Shown: one piece after another, positions 11,538 to 23,300 of the stretch
How the letters are laid out: each line of letters begins with the position of its first letter
How positions within the stretch are numbered: the stretch's first letter is position 1
NCBI GenBank assembly: GCA_004026145.2
Contig: CP034990.1
Span: forward strand, 8,627,832 to 8,691,831
Origin: Takifugu bimaculatus
Taxonomy: Eukaryota > Chordata > Actinopteri > Tetraodontiformes > Tetraodontidae
Direction: 5' to 3'
Length of the DNA: 64,000 bases
Notes under the pieces: model-generated
The model's database searches: none
The model's input: the letters and a program-made list of their open reading frames with translations, nothing else
What the model was told of the DNA's origin: nothing
Made by a program: the position numbers and the translations under genes

Positions 11538-14326
11538 TCTGTAGACAGAGCGGGACACTGTAGGAATATGTTTGATATATAGTTGGGACTGAATAACAAC
11601 CTAATATATCAAACATATCAGACAGAGCCCTGCAGAGAAGGCCTCTGTTGGTTGGGGAAGGCAAGCAGGAAGGGGAGGAGTTAACTCGGGGACACATAAT
11701 CTGATGGATGAAAACTATGAAAATTAACATATCCACAAGTATCTGGTGATGTGGGGAGGTTCTTGATTATTGTCTCAATTGCCTGATCATAATTTAAGGT
11801 GAAAGAAAATCTGATGGGTTTATGTGGAGAGGAAAGGACAACACAAGACGGAGCAGAAGGGGCTGAACTGTAGCGGAGGAAGTGCACCAATCGCTTGAAT
11901 TTCAACTGAACCCTAACCACAAACAACAGGCAGAGAAAAGTATGTGTAGTGTTTGAGTTAATGGTGGACCCTCTTCAATCTCAAAACTAAAAAGACATGA
12001 AACTTTTCTTTTCTTTCATTCAGCAAATGGTGCTGGCTCAGTGCAGCCACCAACCACACACTGCGAGACGCTTCCACCAGCGCATTCAACATCGGAGTTC
12101 TCATCATGGGCTCTCCTTAGCTGGATATTATTGAACATTCACCTCCACTTTGTCCTCTATGCAGTTATGTTGTGTTGGCTTTGATTTTTTTGGACTTCTG
12201 GGTCTTTTATTTTCATAGTATTTAGCCAGCAATGCTAATTTCTGTGTTTGCGATATTGTGATATACAGTGTATTGGAGTGCTCTGGAGGGCTTTGGCGCG
12301 AGAACTTGTTGTTCTGTGTGTTGTAATTACAGTTCGTGAATGAGTTTTGTAAATGAGAAATTAGTTGATACTGAGTGTGTTAATTCATTCATTTGTGTTT
12401 TATAAAGGTGACGTAATGTTGGTGGGACCAGGCGAGAGTCCGGAAGAGTTTAAAGTAAAACTAAGCTCTACGCACCTAACCTGCGAGTATCAATGAATAT
12501 ACTTGAACAGAGACATTGAGCATTACGAGACTACTGAGACAGTTCTGGCCGGATCAGGTGAGGGTCGGTGTCAGCGACGGGTTAAAAGGCAAGAAACCTC
12601 CGTCATCACCTACCTGTGATTTTAATTGTGTGTATGTGTGTGCGCACATCAGAATGCAATAACAGAACTGCAATAACATGCACATCAACTATTATTCAGT
12701 AATGTCTTCATCTTCACACCAACCTTGGCAATGAAGAGCTGAAAAAGCTGATAATGGCTCACTGACCTTTGGCTTGGCTCTGGGTTTGAGCTGTTCCAGC
12801 TTCTTAGCCGCCGCTTCTATGGATGCCGCAGCTCCGAGCAGCTCCGTCTCTGCAATTACAGTTGGGTCTTCCGGGTCCACCCACTCTGAACCTGAAGCAT
12901 GTTTACAAGAGCCCAAATTAAAATGTACCTCCTGAGCAGCACATCACAGGGTCATGCCAACAAAACCAGCTGATCTCACACACAAAAACACAGCATCTCA
13001 TGCATAGATGATGGAGGCCACAACGCAGCATTCACTGCACCAAAGATGGAGTGATTTCTTTCGAATGTGATGCATACGGAGTAAAGCGGGGTGGCAGATG
13101 GAGCCGAGTCTGCGTTAGACAACACAGCAAGCGGCTGGATTTCAAAGTGAGATTAAATGAATCCTGTTAGCACTCAAAAGAGTGTTCAACAGCTGAAAAT
13201 GATGCTAACTTACCGCCGTCTGTAGCAAAAGAAGGAGGACAGGAACATTACCATGAGATCAATTAAAGCATTGCACTGTTTATCTATTTGTTTGTTGGCA
13301 ATTAAAAATTTAGGGTTACAGGAGTTGGAGCCTCCTTCTCCATGAGTTCATCATCATTACATTATTGGAGCCTTAGATATTTAAAACATGACTGCTGCTG
13401 GTGCTCACGATTGACACAGCTACCTTTCATGGCTTCGGCCGTCTGGATGAGCTCGGTCACGGCGCCTGCCACTTGTTTGGAGCAAACTGCCAGCTGTTGC
13501 TTGAATTCTGCACTGGGCTTCTGCAGAACCTACAGGATCACATATGCACATCCTCAACAACAGTCCTTATGATCACAGCCATTGCCAGATTTGAACCAGG
13601 AGGTGCATATCCACATTAGTTTAAGGAATCTTTGTCTACCTGCTGTGTGTACCTTCAGCATCTAACAGTGTGTTTTTCTATTTAAAGCTTTTTAAAACTC
13701 ATTGCACATCGAAAGCAAGAAATGTCCCTTGCTGCAGTCAACCCACCAGTAGAACATGGTCCAGCAGGTCGATGTATCCGGTTGCACACTGTGACCCAAA
13801 CATCAGTGCTCTGTTCTTCACCTCCTCGCTGACATCCGGATGGTAGGCCGCTTGCTAAAATACACACAGACCCGGTTCAAGAGCGAAAATTCCCTGAAAT
13901 AATGTCGACATGAAGATTTTTCCTTTGTCATCACAGTAAAGTTGAAAGAGAACCTTGCAGGTGCTGAGCATGTCTGACAGGGCTTTGCGGCTGAGGTTGG
14001 CTGTATGGATGATGTCTTCCTGTCGTGCAGAGTTCCCAGCAGCCACTGCTTTAGCAGTTGCTATGGTTATGCCCTTTGTCATGCGAATAAATTCCTCAGG
14101 TGTGGTGGTCTTGGTAGGTGGATCCTTGGACTGGAAAAGCTGAGGGAGGAAAATAAAAAGAATTCTATTGTTATTTGAAATGTTTCTCAGCATCACTTGC
14201 TTTCCTCACCGCCAGTTCCTGTTTGATGCACTCAATTGTGGCCTCCAAGGCTCTGGTGCCGCGAGTGGCCTCATCTTCTACAGCCTTCACAGTCTTCAGC
14301 AGCGACGTCACGTTGGTCACCATCAC
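10016..14326 (-). CDS. tln2: tln2 exons 48-56: R12, R13 (I/LWEQ actin-binding) and dimerisation helix
   Basis: Exons 14210-14326, 13954-14139, 13747-13854, 13424-13529, 12767-12891, 10984-11172, 10714-10896, 10495-10620 and 10016-10144 encode about residues 2121-2542. R13 is the C-terminal actin-binding module (THATCH/I-LWEQ) containing DDGQWSQGLISAARMVAAAT and SSAKQVAASTAQLLVACKVK. The last exon forms the dimerisation coiled coil (EEMLRKERELEEARKKLAQI). The 3' splice site of exon 53 is a CAGCAG tandem; including the extra CAG gives Gln 2335, as in talin-2. Confidence 0.95.
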
Positions 14327-17300
14327 CTGATGAATGACACAACAGATAAAAATACATCTTTCTCACATCTGTCTCCTGCCAAAACATCTTTCATTCTAGG
14401 TGCACTTAGCAAATCATTTCCACTGATAGAACTTTAGGGTTACACTACAGCAACTCAAAGATAATCCACAAAGAAGCCTCACAGGTATCAGGGAAGGAAG
14501 TTAAACTAAAACTTGATTTACAAGATTTTTCCCTCCATCTTATTATGAATAGAATGTGGGTAAGCAGTGTTAAAATCCTCAAAACATTGGGCTGAGAAAG
14601 ATCACAGCAGGAGGTGATAATGAACCGCTATCTCTGCATGTTAGCTGAGCGATATTAATCCCAGTTTCCCGTCATCCTTAACAGTGACAACGTCCTCAGT
14701 TCAAGCCATAAACAGGCTGATGAGATATTTCACAGCAGTTTGGCTGCTGCTGGATTAAATGATGCACATCTAACACGTGGTCGGATGCTGTATCATGTAA
14801 ATAACCTTTTGTGTGGCTCACCTTGGCGGCGCTCTTCAGCTGGTACATCGATGGATCATCAGCTGCCTTGCCAGCAGCACATTTGGTGGCACTAATGAGC
14901 TCACCCAGAGCCTTTGCCACATCCTTCACAGCATTTATTAGAACCACCTAGAGAAAAAGGCACAGAATTATCGCAGGTGCTCCCAGATGGAGAGTTAACC
15001 GGAAAGGTTACCGCTCAGCGTCCATATTTGAGAGGACAGAGGTGCAATTTGAAAGAAATATGAAGCAGAAGAATGGTCCCAGCTAACCTGTGTTTCTGGG
15101 TCGTCGGAGCCGATGCTGGCAGCTCCCAGTTTAACCACATCTGTTAGCTGGGTAATGGTTTTGGCAGAAGATTGCGCAGCCTGAGACAGCTTGTCCTGAC
15201 TGGAAGCTGCACCAGACACCAGCATCTTTGTGTCCTCAACCAGAGATTTAGCTGTCTTTAAAATATTCTCCCTAAGAGAAGGCACGAAAACAAAGGTTTC
15301 ATTTGCTTTCAAGGATTTCAGCAGAACTAAAGTGTAAATGTGTGAATGCTAGTTGGCAACGTGACGGATTTCTTTGACAGGCTACAGTGAAAATCATCTT
15401 CATTTTATAAAGTTTACTCTTGATTTTCTTGTCAGTGGTTTGGTTCGGGTTCTTCAGTGCTGGAAGCACAGGTTTACCCGTCTAAATCGATGCGGGTAAA
15501 TCACTTTTGGTGGGCAGCATGTCAAAGCTTCTTTTGCTGCAGCTGATACCTTAGGTTTTGGGCCAGCGTGACCAGAGTCAGAGGTAGTGACCTGGTTCCC
15601 TAGAGAAAGAACATCTCTTTATTTCGGAAATAATTTCGGCCACTGAGATGACTTCACTCAATTCTTTCAGTTTGAAAGAAGCCAAATGCGGGAATGAATG
15701 TTTTTGAATGTTAGAGAAGTGGTATGAACCAAAACATGCTGGTTCATCCAGGAGCAAACTGCCGTCACACGTTCAGCTCCAAAATGCTGCTGAACAAAGA
15801 TCACAGCTGTTTCAGAAAAGACACGGCGATGCTATCAGAAAAAGCAAAAACTGAGATAATCTAATCATGACACAAAATCCCAAACTTTTACAGGAAAGAA
15901 AATTGAAAATCCAAAGTGTAAAATTTGGGGACTTGTTGAGAAATGTGAGGCTGCTTTGATTTGATAGAATTTGGGTCAGGTCATCTGAACAAATTCTGAT
16001 GATTGCGAGTTGCTGTGTTGAACATCAGCCAGAGGGTTATATGAGATTATTAAAGAATAGTTTCTTTTTTTCTGTCTCTTCAATCGCACATCAGCAGGGA
16101 CAAAATTTAAGAGCATGAGCATATTTTTTGTACTTTCTGACTTCAGATATTTTTGTCTTTGATTCCAGTCTCTTCTGCACTGGCGGGCCTGGTGATGTCT
16201 GCCTGGACTCCCCATCACCCAGCTTCAGACGCTCACCTGTGGTCAGCAAAGGACTCCTCATTCTCTGAATTGAGTGTGCCGGCGGAGGCAAACATGATGG
16301 TGGTGTCCAGATCGGCAATGATACCAGACACTGCATTAGCTGCTGTGATGCAAGCCTGGGTGCCTTTGTTGCCAGCATGGAGGGCAGAGAGCACCAAGGA
16401 CACCTGGGACAGACAACATACAATTCATCCAGGTGACAGAGTTAATTTTCACATGCCTCCTTGCTGCCACCTGCTTTGTTCCATGATGGCTGGTGACTTA
16501 GGAACATTGCAAGTTAGTCAAGTTTGATTTAATTCATCTTGGATGACTCTATATTAGACCTGCCTGTCTCCGTATTTACCAAAGGACTGAATTACACAGG
16601 TGGCATTTGAAGTTCTGTTTTGAGCTAAAAATTTGGTTTTAAATGTTCTAATTCAGGAAGGATGAGATAAAAAAAATACGGCTAAAAACCCTCTTATGCT
16701 ATTGCTACCATAACAAGAGCTTTGCTTCTGAAACTCGGGAGAGGTGGAGCTTTACTGCACAAATCAAGAATAACCCAGCAGGAGTTTAGAGGAACCGAAG
16801 CAGGAAAGCTTCATAATACCTTCTCTGTGACAACACGGGCACAATCTATGAGCTCCCGTTTGGTAAAGCTGTCAGAGGGAGTGATCTGTAGAGCTCCAGC
16901 CTTCTGGACGAGGAAGATACAGCCGTGTCCCAGGTCCTGCACCCGAGTCTTAATCTGGAAACCAATCTGGAAGATAGACAGTACAGATGAAATGTTCTGA
17001 GTTACTGTTCTTGTGAAAAAGAGAAAGAAACTAAAATCTGTCTATCAAGAATAAGATGGCAGGCTGCTGCAGTTAACCGAACCTTAGGTAGGTTACTCAG
17101 ATGTTTCCCAGCATCACTTAAGATCTAAAGCGTCAGCATGGTTTTGAACTAGATGGACTATTGGTGCAAAACTCAAATATTGTCAAATTGTTTTGATGTG
17201 TGGCTAAAATCTGAATGCTTGTGAAGGTTAAAACGTTTCCTGATAGATCACATTAATACTGATGGGAAAAACCTGAAAACATGACTGGAACATGTCATCA

Positions 17301-20300
17301 GTACCAGCCGCCACTGCTGAGAGGGAAGAATAGGACAGACCATCGCATCACTCCAAGTCTTTGTGGACATCCTCACCTCCTCTGGCTCAGCAGTGTGAGC
17401 AGCTAGCTGTCCCTGAACCGCCAGCTGGCTGTAGTCTCCGGTCACTTGAGACGCCAGAGCTCCCAGCTCATCCGGGCACGTCACTGATTTGGTAATCTGA
17501 GGTGCAACAGCACAAGGACCCTCAGCGCAAATGCAAACACGTCTTCATCTCACATATGGATCCAACTCAAAATAGAATCAATAGCTGATTCATGTCTGAA
17601 TATTAAAGCATTTCCTCTAAAAAGATCCAAGAGCCTAAACAACAGTCTTCTGAATGTTTACCATCTCCTGAGCAGTCACAGCAATGGCTTTTGAGTGTTT
17701 CACCATGCTGGTTTGGTAATCCACAAATGAGCCCTCCGGTGCAGACGGTGATCCTTCATCCAGCTGATGAGAGACAAACAGGACTCTTAACAGGACTCTT
17801 GGTCCTTTGACTAAATCAAATGAATGAACATTTTCAGAAAGATGATTCAGGTCTTTAGCAAGTGTGGACAGAAGCCATCTGCCTGCATAAATGCTGTTTT
17901 ACATCTGAACACTATGCAGCATAGCTCCGGGTAGCCATGTCGCTTTTTCATGACATTTTAACAGCAGCATCAACAAAATGTGCAATGACCAAACAAAAGG
18001 TTTCATAAGCCCAGACTGGAGCAGAGTCTTCTCAGCTCTTTATGAGATTACCCGAACCAGTAAGAATTGTGTGTGTATGTAATTAGAACTTTGCCGTGCA
18101 CCTCCTGACCTTGGCCATGGCCTCTGTAATGGAGTCCACCATTCCTCCCACCATTCCCACTTCACTAGCCGCTTCGTTGAGTGTCACCATGATATCATCA
18201 ACAGCCTCCTTCATGAGCATGGCTGCCTCTGCTATTGCATCGTGGGTATGTGACGCCTGCATGTGACCACAGCACATTTAGAATTAGCAGATCACCTCCA
18301 ACGTGGAGCAGGGCAGCAGAGCAGCTCTTCTACCTTCAGGTTTCCGCCTCCCTCCTTGGCAGCGTAGAGCATCTGAAGAGCCGACTCAGCCATAGTCTTG
18401 GTCTGGTCCAGGAATGTCATCTGCTGCTGGTGGTCCTTCAGCTTGGATGCCACCCCCACAGAGGCCTTGATCAGCGGTTCAAAGTAACCCGCCAGCTGGG
18501 TCACCTGTTGAAAAGGGTCGGGACATTCAGTGAAACTTGGCGATACTTGGCTCTCAAAAGAATATCAACGTTGTCCAAATGGCTCAGTTGAAATGCTAGA
18601 AAGAGCGTGTATTACGGCAAACATTACTTTGTTGCGCCATTAATCTCCAGCTTTAAAGTCGAGTAATTAACTCTCTGCCCCATTTACCTTATGTCCTAGT
18701 TGGGAAGCTTCGCCTCTGGCAGCAGTGGAAATGGGGTCGATTAAATGGCCAATTTCTTGCACGGTGGATGTGAGCTGCTCTTGTAGCGCCTCAAAAGAGA
18801 AACAGCACTGTTATTTCTACCATCAAGTGCATCCAAAAAAGCTTTGTAAGTACAAGAAAGAAGAAAAACAAATTAGAACTGACAGAATCCACCAGAGAAG
18901 GCCAAAGTGAAGGAGAGATATAAACAACCAAAGAAGGAAAACCGAAATTGAAACAGGAGCAACAACTGGTTGCCTGGAAAAAAACCACACGTCATTTTCT
19001 GATGGCCCTTTACCTCCAGTGATATGTCATCCCTGCTGGGTAAGTTCTGGCTGACTGCTGCCAGAGAGGCCTGCTCGATGTCCCGGATACCTTTGTTGAT
19101 CTTATCGATGGAGGAGTCGCACTCGCGCTGGCCCGGAGCCTTGTCACTGAGCGGCAGGGGGGGGAAGAAAAGTTCAGGGATGATGTCATAGAGAGAAAGA
19201 GAGGGGGGAGCTCACTCTAGGGTGGTGGTGGTAGCTCAGTCTAGGGTGGTGATGGTGGCTCAGTCTAGGGTGGTGGGGGCTCAGTCTAGGGTGGTGATGG
19301 TCGCTGAGTCTAGGATGGTGGTGGGTCAGTCGAGGGTGGTGCTGGTGGTCGTGGCTCAGTCAAGGGTTGTAGTAGTGCTCAGTCTAGGGTGGTGATGGTC
19401 TTGGTGGCTCAGTCTAGGGGGGGTGGTGGCTCAGTCTAGGGTGGCGGGGGTGGTGGTGGCTGAGTCTAGGGTGGCGATGGTGGGTCAGATATCAGATATC
19501 AGATCACATCTGCTGAAAGCTGACCTCCAGCAGCACCACAAAAAGCTAACATCAACATTTATGGCCAAGCACCATGGTGCACCACTTTCTCCTATGTGTA
19601 ACTAACAGCATTATAACACCATCTGAGCAGGAGCATTAAAATGCAGCAGATCTGACTACAGGATTCTTGGGTTCTTGTGAGCATCAGTTGTGCTCAATAA
19701 ATGTGATAAAGAACAGATGAGGATGAAGAACAATCATTGTTTCTGAATTTGTATCTCCGCACTGACACTACACTCTTCTTTCAGGTGTTACACAACTGCA
19801 GATGGAATTAAAACTTCCAATTGACACAATTTCTCCTCCTTAGTGAACTGTTTGTGAATCAGGTGTGAATCAGAAAGACTGAAAAATATATGTGTAAAAA
19901 CACAACTACCGGTATGTGTGATACAGAATTTAAAAGAGTGGAGAGATGCCTGTGGGTCAGCTGAGATATTTTGTAGTAACTTCTCTTGTATGAGCAGTAA
20001 AATTCCCCAACAAAAAAGCAACAAAACAAAAACGTTTTTTTCGTTATTTTGTTTGTATCCTTCTCTTTTAGTTCACTGACCGGATAGCTGTGATCAGGCT
20101 CTTGATGGAGTCAGACACGGTGCGAGAATGACCGGCAAGAACCGACCATGTCGGCGGGTCTTTGGGGTTTATGACCAGCGAGCGTGCTGTCTTCAGCAGG
20201 TGGGAGGAACTGTCGAGCATGGAGCAGGAAGACTGGAGGATGGGTTCCTGCGCTGCAGCACCCTAAAACAGACGAGGACATGAATAAGACCGGAATCTGG

Positions 20301-23300
20301 ACGGTGTCCACTTGTTCCGCAGAGGCTCGCGTGGTTGTACCTCACGGCTGATTTGAGCAGGGATGCTGGCAAACTCCGGGTTGGAGGCAAATATAGTCAA
20401 ATTTTCAACAGCTTCAATTAGCGGCGCTGTGGCGACACCACAGCTGTTCCTGTTTTCATCAGAGAAATCTCCATCTAAAGCCTGGTAAAGGACAGAGACA
20501 GACTGTGATATATAATGGAAAACTCAAGTCCACAGAGCTCACAATCACCATAACCACATGTAAATTTGGTTGGTGGTCAGGTCATTCTACCTTGATGGTT
20601 TTGACCAGGTTGGCCGTGCTGTTGGCTACTTCCTTGGCCGACTGGACAAAATGTCTCTTGGCAGCTGGGTTGGTTGTCTTGGACGATGCCAGACGACAGG
20701 CGTTGCAGAGAGCGGAGGTGTGCTTAGCAACAATGGTGGCTGCAGAGAGAACCTGGTCCACACAAAGTGTGTGAGATTCACCAACTTATTAGTAGGTTGG
20801 ACGCAGTTAAACATGCTCTGATATCATGATATTAGAAATCACTTCTACTAAAGTGTTAGAATAATGTGTTGATATCCTCTTTTCAGGGCTGGCACTAGGA
20901 TTTTGGTGGCCCTGAGCAAGATTTGTTCTGTAGTCCCAAAACCAGAGCAGACCTTCATAGGTATACTTTTATGCTTTATAGTCACAGCGAGGGTTTGTGT
21001 ACCTGGGAGGGACTGCTCTCTGGGTCTACAAGATTCTGACAGGCCATATGGATTGCCTGGTTGGCTTTGGCAAATTGGACTGGATCCACCAACCCCTGAT
21101 GTCCTGCCTGACTGTTGGGATCTGACACACCAACCAGGTAGGCTGCCTGTGAGGACAAAATACTGCCATCAACAAAAACAAGCAGTAGGCAAGAAGCACT
21201 TGTGCTGTTTGAGCATCTTACCTGTCCTGCAGCTTCAGTGAGGCCACACAAGGCTCTGGAAGCAGATGCCACACAGTCTCCGAACACAGCCACGTCTCCG
21301 TTCTTACAGTTCATGGAGATCCCTGCCATGGATTCTCCCAGGACCTGGATGGAGAGGAGTGGATGCCCAGGATGAAAGGTGGCTTGTCTCGGTATCTGGT
21401 TTCAGCTGTATCTCTGAGGGCCTACCTTAGAGTTCCCCATCACGCTCTCGATGCAGTCAAAGTAGGAGAGGTCACTGACTGGCTCGTTGGGGTTGTGCAA
21501 CATTCCTCTGACAGCCTGCAAAGATGAGAGCAGGAAAGTCGGGGTTATTTTGAACTGTAGCTTAGGGATTCCATTGGCCTCCGCTCAAGGCTTTTTCAGT
21601 CATGATCCCCAATAATTATCCTCATTTCTGACAGTCAGGTCTGGTCACCTCCAGCTCTCTCAACGCGTTGTCACACTCCTTCTGGCCTGGAGCCTGCTGC
21701 GTGCACAGGGTGATGAGCTGGTTGATGCTGTCAGTCACAGCCCTGAAACAAGGAATAGAGGAGAATCCACAATACTCTTTATGAAGCTTCATTGGTTGGA
21801 AATAACTGATTACGTGCTTCATAATTAGACTCATGAAACACTAAATAAAATATGTATTTTATTCTGCCTCATCATTTTCTCATATTATGTAATAACTATA
21901 CCTAGCAGCAGCAGCCAGCAAGTTCTTGGCATTGGCTGCTGCTGGGTCAACAGATAGGCTCTTAGCTGCCAGCAGCAACTTGCTGGAGGCCATGGAGATG
22001 TTCTTCAGGCTACCGATGACCTCCACCTGATCATCTTTTTTCTAAAAGGACACAAGCAAAATGTCATGACAGACTCTGTGCATTTGAACTGAGCTCATAA
22101 CAACACCACTGACCTGAGTGTGGCCGGCCATCTCTATGCCAGCATCCAGGAACTCATCAAAGTCTTGGCTGAACTTTCCAGAAGCTACTGCCAGCTGGCT
22201 GCTAGGCCCTCTGGAGGCATGGACCACCTCACCCGCTGACTGGTTCAGGTCTGCGGCCGTCTGGTTCAGGTCGTTTTGGGCCTCCTGGAAAGACTTGGAA
22301 GCTGGAGGGATCTGAAAAAGAAAACAGGAGGACAAGTTGAAACTCCATAATTATCTTTCACCTCTGGGTTAAGAAGAAAAGGCAAACTCACAGTGTCAAT
22401 CAGCAGCTTTTTGCTAGTCTCTCCGATGCTTTTGAGAGCCATGTCCACATCCTTCTGTCCAGGCAGACAGCTGACGCAGTTGTTCAGGGAGTGAGAGACA
22501 GCCTTGGCCACCTGGAGAACAAGGAAGCTTTACAGCAGCCTGAGCACAATCAGTCTGAATAGGCTCACAGACGAATAAATATTTTTTAGGCTTTCTGTTT
22601 TTTTTTTCTTCTCTCAACACCGGTGTCCTCCAAAGCCAGAACAGGAGCTGCCGCTTACTTTAACAAACCCAGCTTCTCAACATCAGCCAGTTGAATATAA
22701 CAGAGCTTATTTCTGTTTGCGTTTTAGAACCAATAAATCACTTTTGCAGACCCAGAGATAAATAATTGATGCATTTGGAGGTTTAATAATGAGTCGCTAA
22801 CTGCGTTTGACAGCTGTTCCCTTGCATGCACAGCTGAACTGATGCACACGTTCATTCAATAGCAATATGTTTTTTTGTGTGTTTGATCTTCCTGTTTGTG
22901 CACGTCCAAGAATTCACCTTAAAGTACATTCATGAAACATCCTTCATCCCCCTCAAGGCTCACCTGTGCCAGCCTCTGCTGGCTTTCAGCATCACCGGGG
23001 GAAACCAGCACCTGTTTGGCCTCTTTGATGAGCAGCGTTGAACCTTCCATGACATCTCGCGCTGAGTCCAACATGGCGGAGGAGGCTTTTGGGTCTGTGG
23101 TGGAGGCGGCGACGCCCCGCGCTGCCTGCGCCAAAGTTTTCAGGGCCTGGGCCGTCTCCCTGGCTGCAATTCCTGCACAGAATCAGACAGAGATGAACAA
23201 ACTAAATCTCTTCCTCAAGGTAAAACCGAATCATGAATAGGTGCAAAATAAAAGGGACACATGATGCTTCCAGTGAAAATTTTAAACAGAAAGAATCTTC

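Noticed and set aside
11304..11736. Long Cys/Leu/Val or Arg/Gln/Thr ORFs over the CAGA array
   Set aside because: They translate a tetranucleotide repeat in several frames on both strands and have no non-repeat domain.
15550..15599. 50-nt segment between tln2 exons 45 and 46 flanked by AG and GT on the minus strand
   Set aside because: Inclusion would shift the frame and hit a stop after a few codons. It could be a poison exon, but the signals are ordinary and there is no supporting homology.
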